NCBI RefSeq assembly: GCF_020921035.1
Contig: NC_063152.1
Span: 22,146,887-22,210,886 of the forward strand
Direction of reading: 5' to 3'
DNA: 64,000 nt
DNA from: Rhodamnia argentea
Lineage: Eukaryota; Streptophyta; Magnoliopsida; Myrtales; Myrtaceae
Part shown: positions 21,573 through 32,460 of the stretch, piece after piece
Layout of the letters: the number at the start of each line of letters is the position of its first letter
Numbering within the stretch: the first letter of the stretch is position 1
Notes under the pieces: generated by a model
Databases searched by the model: none
Told to the model about the DNA's origin: nothing
What the model saw: only the letters and a program-made list of their open reading frames with translations
Translations under genes and position numbers: made by a program

Positions 21573-23129
21573 TCATTCCTTCGCATGCCTCGCCAGAGCT
21601 AGCACAGAGTTCGCATGTTCTTGCACCACCTTCCACGCCATGGCTACGTGCCTCTCTGTCACCAGCGCGCCACCGACGCAGAACCGTATGGCATAGATGC
21701 CTCCGACCAATGCATGAGTCATGAAGGCCCGGCCTGAAGCATTAACAGCTTCAAGCAACTGTGCATTAAGCCTGTTCACCTCTTCTGCCTTCCACGCTTC
21801 ACCGTGTCCCTTTTCGAGCGCATGGCCAATTGCCATGTTATCGATTACTGCAGAAGGATGAATCCTGAAGCAGATCATTGCGAAATGTCTTGGGAAAGCA
21901 ATTTCGAATCGGCCATCTTCCTCCACGAGCTCCCCGAAAAACTTTGCCAATCCACAGTGGTTCCTGATGTGATTTCTCAGGTTGTGTTCTCCATAGCTTC
22001 TTAGTACAAGCCACAACTTCAATGCCCTGAACCTCCGGCTGAGAGAAAGTTGCCAATCTTTGTAGTCCACCACTTGTTTTGAATCGGTTGCCTCATTCTT
22101 GAGGTACTCTGGGTCTGTTGATAGGGACTTTACTAGGGCACTTGGATCTTTTAGCCAGAGACAGCAACAATCAAGAGGGGTCAATAACCACTTGTGCGCA
22201 TTGAAGCTAAATGAGTCAGCAAGCTCAACCCCATTGATGAGTTTCCTGTACTCTGGGCATATGCAAGATGCCCCTGCGTAGGCAGCATCTACATGAACCC
22301 ACATGCCAAATTCGTTAGCGATCTTGCATAGAGGTGTCAGTGGATCCACTGCTGTGATCGCAGTTGTCCCGACGGTGGCGCACAAGTATAATGGAATTAG
22401 TCCCCTGTCAATATCTGAATAGATTACGTTCCTTAGCGAGTCTGGTGACAGGCCAAACGATGTCGACCAGGTCGTCTTTATGGTTCGGAAGTTCTGCGGG
22501 TCGATTCCCACGATCCGCGCTGCTTTCTGGAACGAACAATGTGTTTGGTCCGAACCATAGACAACGAGCTTTGTGATAGAATCATGTCCTAATCTTCTCA
22601 GGATCTTATCTCTTGCAGAAGTCAGGGTGCAAATAATGGCCTCGCAAGTATTTCCTTGAATGACCCCCCCACCGTGTCCCGAGAAAAGGAATGACGTCGG
22701 CAAATCGAGCAATTTCCCTAGCCATTCCATGACTAGGCTCTCCAGCTCGGTCGCGGCGGGGGACGAGAACCAGTTGAATCCTGCCACATTAAACCCACTG
22801 CAAAGAATCTCGCCAAGCATTCCCGGGATGCTAAAACTGCTTGGGAAGTAGGCGAAGAAGTTGGGACTTTGCCAATGAGTCAGACCTGGCACAATGTACT
22901 GATCTATATCATGAAGTATGGTTTCTACAGATTCTTGATCGGATGGAGCGGAATCTGGGAGGCATTTGGAAAGATATCCTGGCTCAACTCGGCTAACGAC
23001 CGGGTACTTTTCAATATTTTCATAGTAGTCGGCTAGGAAGTCTATGATCATGTGTCCCTGACGCCTGAATTCATCAGGATCAAGTAGATTCATGATCTTG
23101 CTTCTGTTTTTTGAGGAGATGCTCATCAC
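21573..23129 (-). CDS. TYDC: Aromatic L-amino acid decarboxylase, tyrosine/DOPA type, copy B
   Basis: A 518-residue intronless gene, the tandem duplicate of 9210-10766. It keeps the same catalytic set: His197, Asp281, Lys313, Tyr342 and Ser364, so a phenolic-substrate decarboxylase is predicted. At 96-98 it reads P-S-S after FFAYF, as most plant members do as far as I recall, so this copy probably keeps the ancestral pocket. Differences from copy A: 68 V/I, 96-98 PSS/QTG, 108 I/M, 135 E/D, 182 H/Q, 403 E/V, 433 A/T, 437 A/V, 440 K/N, 441 G/R, 457 Q/R, 512 L/S (copy B first). No frameshift or stop. The gene points away from the PPR fragment, towards lower coordinates, as copy A does. Substrate choice is inferred, not shown. 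Confidence 0.93.
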   Translation of the reverse strand: MMSISSKNRSKIMNLLDPDEFRRQGHMIIDFLADYYENIEKYPVVSRVEPGYLSKCLPDSAPSDQESVETILHDIDQYIVPGLTHWQSPNFFAYFPSSFSIPGMLGEILCSGFNVAGFNWFSSPAATELESLVMEWLGKLLDLPTSFLFSGHGGGVIQGNTCEAIICTLTSARDKILRRLGHDSITKLVVYGSDQTHCSFQKAARIVGIDPQNFRTIKTTWSTSFGLSPDSLRNVIYSDIDRGLIPLYLCATVGTTAITAVDPLTPLCKIANEFGMWVHVDAAYAGASCICPEYRKLINGVELADSFSFNAHKWLLTPLDCCCLWLKDPSALVKSLSTDPEYLKNEATDSKQVVDYKDWQLSLSRRFRALKLWLVLRSYGEHNLRNHIRNHCGLAKFFGELVEEDGRFEIAFPRHFAMICFRIHPSAVIDNMAIGHALEKGHGEAWKAEEVNRLNAQLLEAVNASGRAFMTHALVGGIYAIRFCVGGALVTERHVAMAWKVVQEHANSVLALARHAKE

Positions 23130-23148
23130 ATTCGGATTGGATGCTTCC

Positions 23149-23155
23149 TATATAT
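23149..23155 (-). promoter_or_regulatory. TATA-box-like ATATATA upstream of decarboxylase copy B
   Basis: Same word and spacing as in copy A. The next 80 bases upstream are also almost identical, so the core promoters are shared; copy B has an extra stretch around 23330-23380 (ggaatactcttc...agaatgc) that copy A lacks. Confidence 0.35.
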
Positions 23156-25014
23156 GGATGGAGCAACAAGAGGGGTGGTACCGGTTGCCGAAGCCATTAC
23201 GAGTCAAGAGTAGTTGATACATTTGCTTATGTTCCTTGTGGGTCACTCTTACTATCTTCTTGATGGGGGCCACCATTAAATTGTACAACAGAATTAACAC
23301 TTGACTTTTTCTTTCACATGATTATTGTTCAGGAATACTCTTCAAAACGTGAAGTCGTTTAAATCTTATGGACAGAATACAGAATGCAAATTGGGTCTTT
23401 AGTCTTAATCAATTCAATTGGTTTAATCAAGTCTTACTGTTAGAGAAATGTTTTGTTGGAAATACGGTTCCTTTTCCTGAAGTGAATTGCGTAAATCAAT
23501 TTAGTTGTGAATTAAATCATGTACAATTAGGAAAGCATCTTATGTTTATCTTTTTCTTTATTGTGTCCATACATTGTATTATACATAAAGCCTTATACAT
23601 ACAATACATTTACAGATTTCCAAATTCCTCTATTTCTTCTTTATTTCTTGTCATGGTATGAGAGCGTTTCCTTCCCTCGCTTCTGCAACCCATTCTGATT
23701 GCCTTCCTTTTCTGGTTTTTGAAAAATGACGCCAATGGTCCCCGAACTTTGGCCAGATTTGCTGTGTGGTCCCTGGATTCTTTTATCTATTCGGTGCGGT
23801 CCATGAACTAGCCCAATGTGCAATGTGGTCTCTGAAGTTTTAATTTGTTTAATGTGGTCCCTAAACTTTTGATTCATATTCAATTTAGTCTTTGTATGAA
23901 ATGAAAATATTCAGTGTTGTTCCCGAATTGGAATTACTAGAAGAACAAAATTGAACATTTTAACATAGTTTAGGAAGTAAATTGAACATGCACCAAAAGT
24001 CTAGGGTCTATATTGAATAAATAAAAAATTTAGGGACCATATCAAATAAATTAAAAGTTGATGAGCCGCATGCATATTATGCATGTTAATGTGCCCTAAA
24101 TGCCCATATGGTGGTTATGCATCAGCTGCTTGCTGATCGTGCGCACAATTGGCACAATGTGCATGACTTGTGAGTAGCAAGTGTTGCTGATCACGCAATA
24201 ATAGTGGGATCAACAACGGTTGCTGAAATAGAGAGTGTGTGTGTGTACGTGCGCGCGAGCATTGTGTGTGAATGAGAGACAAAATGGTTTCTCTCTCTTT
24301 TATTGGTGCCGTGACCGAAATATCAAGAGCACGAAGTATCGGGTCAATGAGATTGCTAGCATAATTAAAGTGGTAATTAACTGGAGTTCTTTCTTCGGTT
24401 CGGTGAGCGATTGGTGCGTAATTGGTGCCGATGGTGTGTCTAAACTCGAGGTCTAACATTTGTAGGATTCTATAACTAAAGAACATCGGAACCAAATCGT
24501 TTTAAGCACGTTACGAGATAATTCGTGTAACCCTTTTGTTCAATTTGATTTTTGATTGAAACACATGGTCGCTTTGCAGATACATGTATGGATTTTATTT
24601 TCGCTGCAGTTATTTATTTATTTATTTTTGCCTATGCATGTTAGGTGTAACCCAACACCATCCACTTGCTTCAACTGAGGATCCAGCCCATAGTTTTTTA
24701 CTATAAATAGAAATGAATACGCTTATTTCCCTCTTAACTCACAGGCCAAATATTTTCCTCTCGCATTGCTGATTTTTCGTTTATCTTCTTTCTATTTCCA
24801 TGTGCCAGCCGAAAGCCACTTTCCTAAAACGGTGTCGGATCAAACTTCTTTCCTTTCTCGACTGATACCCTTTCTTGCCCTATTTGGCAGCTGGCCGACG
24901 TTGGATGGCACATGCTAATCACATTTGGACTCCTTCTAGGCCAAGGGAGTGTGGCTGAACTTATTAGAAGAAGTTTAGGGTTTAATCTTGAAATTTCTAA
25001 TGAGTTTAGGCTCC
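23156..25014. other. Intergenic, copy B counterpart of 10793-12650
   Basis: No gene. Contains the gtccccgaac repeat family (23730-24060) and a GT/GC-rich alternating run at about 24235-24262. A 50-base stretch of copy A (about 12490-12540) is missing near 24904. Confidence 0.5.
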
Positions 25015-26211
25015 TTTCTCCTATATTTATAGCCGGGTCATCATCAGGGCCAATTCAAATAGAATTCATAACCTGACCTATATTTTGTTCGATAAGGACA
25101 TGCTAATTTGAAACAGAAAAATGTCGCTAATTTGTAAATGCACGACAGAACAATAAATAATGCGAATGCTAAATTATGCAATATCCATATTTTTGTCTGA
25201 GAGTCGAATTCCATTGTCGGCAAATTGAATCCCTAAATTTCATGAAATGTATGAGAGGTCTTCGGATGGAAAATTTAGGTGTCACCGATCGTACCTACAA
25301 TAACCAAGCAAAATTTCTTACCATAATGGCTCTTGGCTTCTGCTTACTCAAATATGCATAGATCTATGTGTAGAAGTTGCAATGCTTGGCTAATAGACAC
25401 AGCTTTTAGAGTTAGAGGAACCTTCGATTTGCTTACACAGAGTGTAGGCTTTGCACAATTCATTTTTTTTTTCAAACATTTTGCGCAACTTTTTGATTTA
25501 GAGGACACTTTGGTTTGACCGGACCTTCACCAGGTGGCCACGGGCTAAGGCAGCCTTGCCGGTCACAAATGAGGCTACCTTTACCTGCAGCCACATGCAC
25601 CTCACCCACATTTGGGCGAGGGCCATGACCCTTGTTAGTGACCGGCGAGCTCAGTGGACCTCAATGGGAAACAAAGAAAAGATAGAAAATGGAAGAAAAA
25701 TAACAAAAAAGGAAGAAAAAACTAATAGATCATCAAAATTTCAAAAAAAGCTAAAATATCATTAAAAAAAAAAGTTCAAGTCAACGTCAGCTATTACCAT
25801 GTAGTATAATCAGCATCCACGTTAGCAATTACCAACCTAAATTGACCCGATGGACTCAATCGGTAAAACGTAAAAAGATTTAAGATTTAATTGATTTAAT
25901 TGAAAGATTTAGGATTGAATTGATACCAATGCAATATGTTAAAAAAAATTATACTTTCTCGAGTCTTTAGCCAACTGCTTCAAATTGCGAGTCACCATTA
26001 AATGTCCAAAACTTTTTTCTACCTTTGCTACCCTTTATTATTGTTGCTAACCGTGTCATCATCAAACTTGCGAGTCACCATTAAATGTGGCCGAATGGGC
26101 TAACTCTCCATTTGGGCCATCCTCCTTTAGGCCTTACACCATGCGCAAATTTCATAAGGTCAAATAATTTTATGAAATAGACTTACTTTGAATCTAAACA
26201 CACCAACTTTT
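25015..26211. other. 1.2 kb present only in copy B
   Basis: Copy A has about 12 bases (12644-12655) at this place. Its right end (26090-26210: catttgggccatcctccttt, gacttactttgaa) matches the left flank of the r2 repeat (15320-15440). This means the ancestral r1 repeat had that flank and copy A lost it. The middle (25520-25640) is GC-rich with gggcgagggccatgaccc, resembling the core of the element at 48768-49933. Two copies of gcgagtcaccattaaatgt occur at about 25987 and 26068. No gene. Confidence 0.55.
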
Positions 26212-26217
26212 GCCGAA

Positions 26218-27015
26218 TGGGACAAATGTGGCCAACCGTTGGCTTGCGTTAAAAACCTATTACCTTTTTACCCTTCAGAGCCTCAAGTGTTTACAGGAAT
26301 GCTATCCCTATCAATAAGGGTGTCAAAACCAAATCGAACTGAACTGAAAATTTCGTTCATTTCAACTCGATCCGATTTTCGATTCTAATAATTGAAAATA
26401 ACTATTCTTTTTTTTTCAATTTAGTTATTTCGGGTCAGTTCGATTCAGTTAACCGGTTCGACGGCCCTCAATCCCCCCCAAAAAAGCAAATAAGAAAAAT
26501 CGAAAATTGAACTAAAACGAACCGAACTAAACTGGATTTTTGGTTTAGTTCATCTTCAATTCAGGGCAACATGCAGGAGATGTGGTGCAGTTCAAGCTTA
26601 TACCCTAGTACTTCAGTTCATTTCGATTTTTCAAAAAATTAAACCGAGTTGAACCATTGACACCCCTAACCATCGGCTTAGCATCTTCTTTCAAAAGCCT
26701 AGTTCATTCTTCCTTCTTAGTAAAAAATAAAATAGACAATTCTAGTAAATATAAATGATTGATAGGAAACCAGATATATCTTCTCATACCTGTGATGGGT
26801 TATGTAATGAAGTAAATGCACTCTCGTGGTGGTAATGTGGACACAAAAGAAGGGAAAGATGTTATTGCAAGAGTGATGATTTTTTACTGGCCAATGAAAG
26901 GCTTGAAGAATTTAAAGAAGTATGAGAGACAAGCTTCAAATCGATGAAGTTCAGAAAATGTGGATAGAAAAGGTAGCACCATTCAATTCAAATCCTTGTA
27001 GAAAGAGTGATCTGG
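26218..27015. repeat. Internal ancient repeat r1 of copy B
   Basis: The counterpart of 12660-13470, again interrupted by the MITE-like element at 26316-26668. Confidence 0.6.
26316..26668. mobile_element. MITE-like element (AGGGTGTCAA termini), copy B
   Basis: The counterpart of 12760-13124, same ends (agggtgtcaa near 26317, ttgacacccct ending 26667). It was inserted before the large duplication. Confidence 0.6.
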
Positions 27016-27984
27016 TTCAAATTTGTTGCGATTTTAGGGTTAGAGCTGTTCTTAGCTCAATTTCAATTCAGTTGAGATATGTTGCAATTTCAGGGTTAGA
27101 GCTGTTTTTTGGCTCAATTTCAATTCAATTGATAGGATCCCTTTCGGAGAGGGTGAAAAAATAAGTTGGTGCACGATGTTGCCCTCGACAAGTTGAATCT
27201 GGCACATTATGTGAAATCGCGTGTCATGAATCTCAAAAGACCCAAAGGGGCAAGCAGTAAATTTCCCCAGAAAAATTTTATGACAGTAGAGGAGAGAGAT
27301 ATGAAAAGTGAGGAGCCATGCAAAAATGTGGTCCTAATTACCTCTATAACGCCCACAAAAACAGCATTGGAATAGAATATAGAACCACGTTCCCATCGTG
27401 CTTACGAGTCTAATGCTTATGTCAAACTCTGTATTTCTTTTTTGAAACATCTATATGCATGGGTGTGTCATCATTTGGTCTGTTTGTACTTCTGAAAAAT
27501 GATAGTTTAAAGGAAAATGAAAGTTGACCATTGATCATCTAAGTCCACCTAGTAATCTGTGTTTTTTCGACTGCATTGAACTATTTGAACAATAATTCTG
27601 ATTTTTAATAGAACTCATTAAGCCTAAGTTACTGAATACAGTCATCACAACCAAATTCCAAAGATGATTGCCTGTGTTATACAAGCATGTCGTGGTTTAT
27701 TTAAATCATGTTGTGACTTTCTTTTATTAATTTTTTCAATTGTCTGTGCCATTTAAATTGCAAATACACAGAGGTGAATTAGTTTCGGACATGCGACGCG
27801 GGTGTGATTTTTTTTTACTTTTGGGGTTCCCAAACAAATTTTTTGATCATGTGACAAGAGTTACTTAGTTTGATCATATGCAAGATAGTGTTCCTTGCTT
27901 GATGAAAACAAGTTGTTCGTATAAAAGAAAATCGTACAAGCACAAAAAGATTCAGGGACTAAAATATCAATTTCCAAACTTCAC

Positions 27985-28580
27985 AATTTTTTTTTTACAC
28001 AATTAAACAAATTTTACTGTGGATGTAATTTTCTTCATATCGCAAGAACTCTATATTTTTCTTTTGACTCACTAGTAAAAAGTCCTAAGTTCAGGTAGGG
28101 ATCAAATATGTCATTGGTAGTATGTGTGAAACTAGTAAAAGATGTTTGGATATCAAAAATCCTAAACTTGTATCTGTGTTACACATTTACCTCAAAATTT
28201 GGGATAAATATGTCATATGCCTACAAGTTTGGAATTTTTTGTGTCACAATAAAAAGTTTGGGGTAAATATGTCTCATGGGCACAAATTTGGGATAAATGT
28301 GTCACATGGGCACAAGTTTAGGGTTTTTTTGTGCCATAAAGAAAAGTTTGAGGTAAATGTATCACAACGGGCATAGTTTAGGATTTTTGGTGGCTTTTTC
28401 CCTTTTTTTTTCCACAATTAAACAAAATTTACTATGGTATAACCATGGATGTAATTTTCTTCATATTGCAAGAACTCTATATTTTTCTTTTGACTCACTA
28501 GTAAAAATTCCTCAGTTCAGGCAATGATCAAATATGTCATTCGTAGTACGTGTGAAACTAGTGAAAGATGTTTGGAAATG
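27985..28580. repeat. Local duplication in copy B around a MITE
   Basis: A stretch with tgtaattttcttcatat, ttttcttttgactcacta and gatcaaatatgtcatt stands at about 27985-28150 and again at about 28405-28580. Copy A has it once (about 14450-14630). The two units flank the hairpin element 28154-28389, so the duplication is copy-B specific. Confidence 0.75.
28154..28389. mobile_element. Hairpin MITE with internal tgtcacatgggcacaa-type repeats
   Basis: The left end caaaaatcctaaacttgt and the right end agtttaggatttttg are inverted copies, extended inward by tttacctcaaa / tttgaggtaaatg. Inside, units with gggataaatgtgtcacat repeat. It is absent from copy A, so it arrived after the large duplication. 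Confidence 0.75.
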
Positions 28581-29449
28581 AAAGTCAATATATGATCGAA
28601 AGCTAATTACAATGGTTGCACATCATTCGAGAAAAAGTGTTTGTGGTCCGGAATGCACCATTATTTTCTAGGAATGCACCGTCACCGTTATATTATTAGC
28701 ATAGCCCTAGTTTAATACATCGAGTATAACCCTGACTTCTATTTCTTTATGTTTTCGAGGTCCACATACCTAAAGGAAAATACTGATGTCCATGGACAAT
28801 TTCAGCATTCATTGAGTTCTTCATATATATTTGCCTTCAAGAGAGGTACTCGTCTTCTAATCTGATAAGTGGTCTACGCAGTGCCTTTAATTTCAAATAG
28901 CGTTATTCCCAAAACACAAATAGTTTGACCTCGTCTTCGACCTCAGCCATGGCTTTCCCTTCCGTCTATGGCTCGACCGGCACTCCAATGCCAACTCATT
29001 GCCGGCAAACACCATCAAAGACGACTACCAAATATGAATATACTAAATTCGACCCGAACAGTGTGCACGTAGTGGATGGCGAAGTTGGTATGGCAACGTT
29101 AGTGATGATGTGCAAAATGTTCACTTGATCTCCGACGACAGCGAGCTCCGACGACAGCATTTGGGTCGACGCAACACAGAGAATGGTGACGTGACTAGGG
29201 TTGTTAGACTAAACATGGGTAAGGAGTTTGTTTGTACCCTGCATTGATAATTTGATAGTGTGGATAAATGGGCTAAACTCTTCATTTGGGCCATCCTCCT
29301 TCAGGCCTTATACCTTGTGGGCTCTGTGTAGTTGCACAATATTCCTAAGATGTAACAATAATTCATGAATTAGGCTTACTTTGAAGCTGGGCCTCGAATG
29401 GAATATGAGCCCTAAGTACTTTTATCCTCATCAGAAACTCCCGAGGACA
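28581..29449. other. Intergenic, copy B counterpart of 14640-15491
   Basis: No gene; the 28925-29128 open frame matches 14970-15173 but shows no domain. Confidence 0.5.
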
Positions 29450-29795
29450 AATGTGGCCAACGGTTGGCTTGCGCTGGAAACTCTTTTTGTGACCTTTTTA
29501 CCCTTCACAGCTTCAAGTATTTACAGGAATGCCATCATGGTTGTAGCTTCTTTGAAAAGCCTAATTCATTCTTCCTTCTTATAAAAAATAAACTAGACAA
29601 TTCTAACAAATAGAAATGGTTGATCGCAAACCAAAACTGGCCAATGAAAGGCTTTGATGTTATTTGAGAATGAGAAGAATTTAAAGAAGCATGAGAGACA
29701 TGCTTTCAAATCAAGTATTTGAAGTTCAAAAAATGTGGATAGAAAAGGTTGCACCATTCATTTCAAATCCTCGTAAAAAGAGTGGCTAACCTTAG
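29450..29795. repeat. Internal ancient repeat r2 of copy B
   Basis: The counterpart of 15492-15820, without the MITE. It keeps aaatgtggatagaaaagg, which copy A r2 has lost. Confidence 0.6.
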
Positions 29796-30530
29796 CGGCA
29801 GTGATACTAGAAAATTAGCCCTAGATCGTAGGCTATCCGTAGGACTTGCTGAAGAAGCTTCAGTACATATTGATGATAGAACACTTGAATGAGCTTTTAA
29901 AAAGTGAAAAGACTTTATAGAAGCTGGACTATCCAAGTAGAAGAAAAATCAGAATCGGCTCCAAAAGAATAATCTATTAAGGCTACAGTTAGTCTTGGTT
30001 CAATTGTGAATCTCGAGTGTGAACAACTACATGTGAAAGGATAGTTGAAGGGGTCACATTAATTCGTAAGACAGTAAAATTATGAGGATATCATCCAAAT
30101 GCCTCTTCAAGGGGCTTTGGAAGCGTAAAGCTCCTTGCAAATGCCGACCAAACACACCTATGTGAAGCTACTCTTATAGGTAATGCTCAAAAGTTTTTGG
30201 GTATTCTTATTATGTCAAACAGATGCAAGGGATAAATTAGACCAAAAGCCTACCGGAGATGGGATTTTGGCTATTGTAGCATATGCTTTAAGGAAGAGAA
30301 TTATGTGATTTCTCACTTTCTTAAAAATAAAGAAAAAAACAGATTTTAAATGCTCGGGTAAAAAAAGGTTTGTAGTAGCTGCCATTCTAGCAACTATACC
30401 TGTGAATTTGTATAATGTCCATATAGTTTTTCAAGAGTTTGTATCAAAGAATTTCTTCGCTAAACTTATCATCCGAAAAGCCATCGAAGTTTATAAGGAA
30501 AAGGAATAACCCTAGAGACAAAGAGAAAAG
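29796..30530 (+). pseudogene. Unrecognised decayed coding-like remnant, copy B
   Basis: The same remnant as 15821-16560, with extra damage (for example gaatgagct for gaacgagct, a stop in the HIDD-TLE reading). The parent is not recognised. Confidence 0.3.
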
Positions 30531-32460
30531 CAAAGCCCTGAGCACATAGAACAAAATCTCGTTGTGCTAATGGAAAACCCTTGAGCACCTGCAACTTTTG
30601 TAGGATTTGCGAATCGTATTGACAAAAAAAAAAGAATATATAGTTTATTTCCACTTATTAATTTAAATTTTTTATTGAACTTTCTAAAATAGTATCAGAG
30701 TTAGGTCCTACCCCTTTGGCATTGGTATCTCACTACTTTAATCAACTTTCACGTGGAACACCTCGGGGTGTTGAAATATCCCACATAGTTTGATAATGAA
30801 TTTATATGTTCTTCATATACATATGGTGTCTCCTTCTACTGCTTAAGCTTTTGGGCTGAACATTCTAACTTGGTACCAAAGCCAAGTGCCATTTTTACGC
30901 GCGCGCGTGTGTGTCCACCCCCATTGTCAAATTCCGTGTGCCACTAGGTGAAGGGAGACCAGTGACCATATGTACATAAATAGCAGATAAAGCTCATTTA
31001 TAAGTCATTTATTTATAAGCTCCCGAAAATAAACAATCATTCTGAAACTTTTTCTTTTACTTTTAAACAATCATTTCAATATCAATTAGTGCATTTATTT
31101 CCAGAATATGCATAATTACAAATGCAGAATTAGAGATTTGATAGTAATAGAGATTTATTAAAGTGATCTTGAAAACTAAATTGTTCGATAAAACTCAAGC
31201 ATAAGCGAGCCACATGTTGATATGATTGTATTTACCAAAAACAGTCACATCACCGCCGCCACAGTTAACACAACATTGACTTTGTTGCTTTTCACGAAGC
31301 AAAACCACATGCAACGTAACGAATTCGAACGATCAAAAGATGTAGCAAATCGCTCAAAATACAAAGATTTCATGAACTTCGTATACACAATCTCGATTTA
31401 GGACTTCACAGTACACACATTTTAGCAATATTGGGCCAGTCCATGAACCCAGAGGTGAGTGGGGCTTGATAGGATGCCCGTTTTGTAGAAGTGCAAATTT
31501 CCATTAATCGAACGCGCTGGATTTTTGGATCGGAATAGCAATCTGGCCATCAAGATAGAAAAACATAGAGACAACATCATTTGGTCCAGTTCAGATAAAT
31601 TCAGCTTGCAGACTAAGGACCTCTGTGATGACACTCTCTGAAAAGCATTTCTGTTTCGAAAGTGTTCTAGAAACGCGCATGGTTGAAAAATATTTAAAAA
31701 ATGTTCCGAAAAACACTTCTGAAAAAAGAAACACTTTTAAAGCCAAAAAAAAAAAAGAAACAAAAAACTTGTTTTTGAATTTTGAAACACTTTTTAGAAA
31801 CCACTCGAGGGCGAGCTCGTGTAAACCGCCACCGCCCACCATCATCGGCGAGGAGTTGAAGCGGCCGCTGCCGCAACCCACCGATCACCGCCCACCGCCG
31901 CCGGTGGCCGCCTACCGTCGCTAGAGGCCACTACTGGCCGCCGATTGCAGATTCTTCCTTTTGGTGAAAAAAGTATTTTATTTTTTTTATACTTACCAAA
32001 CGCATTTCTACTCTTAGAAATCATAGCCGAAAAAAAAAAAACATAAAAAAATATTTCTGTTCCAAACATGTTCCCAGGAACAAAAATGTTACGATACACA
32101 GCGTAAGATGTCACACAGAAATGAGATAAAAACTCAAGGCATCAACTTGAACCCATCTTTGGTTCAATTCAGTTGATGCTTCGATCAATAGCCTACTCCT
32201 TTGTCACTGAGACATTTTCCCGGTAGCGCAAAACGGGTTCCGTTCAAGATGACCGAACCGAAATTACTCAGCTCGATCAAAACAGCCAGTGCAATGGCAC
32301 AATATATCCCAGTCAAAATTTCTTTCACTTTCTCTACTGGGATTGCCAGCCTGACCTACTTCATGATATAGCGGAACTAACCAGATGCGGGCTTAATTAC
32401 AAGAAGCCGAAGAGGACTATGTACGGCTGAATCTTAAAGATGAGATTGTCTCTTAATCTG
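30531..32460. other. 3' flank of the galactosyltransferase gene
   Basis: No gene. It includes a CG/GT alternating run at about 30898-30914 and the insertion 31616-32104. The 3' UTR and poly(A) site of the gene ending at 32461 should lie at its right side. Confidence 0.5.
31616..32104. mobile_element. 490-base insertion found only in copy B
   Basis: Copy A reads gctaagacgtcacacag; copy B reads actaag, then about 490 bases, then taagatgtcacacag. TAAG on both sides could be a 4-base target duplication. The insert has A- and T-rich ends, a GC-rich middle (ccgccaccgcccaccatc) and words such as gttcccaggaac and aaagtgttctaga; similar text occurs at 4437-4520. It lies some 360 bases after the GALT2 stop, perhaps in its transcribed 3' region. 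Confidence 0.6.

Noticed and set aside
9210..23129. Aldehyde synthase (PAAS-type) identity for the two PLP enzymes
   Set aside because: The catalytic-loop residue is Tyr and the PLP-stacking residue is His in both, which argues for simple decarboxylation.
31591..32114. Several overlapping frames on both strands
   Set aside because: All lie inside the copy-B insertion and read its A/T and GC-rich repeats.
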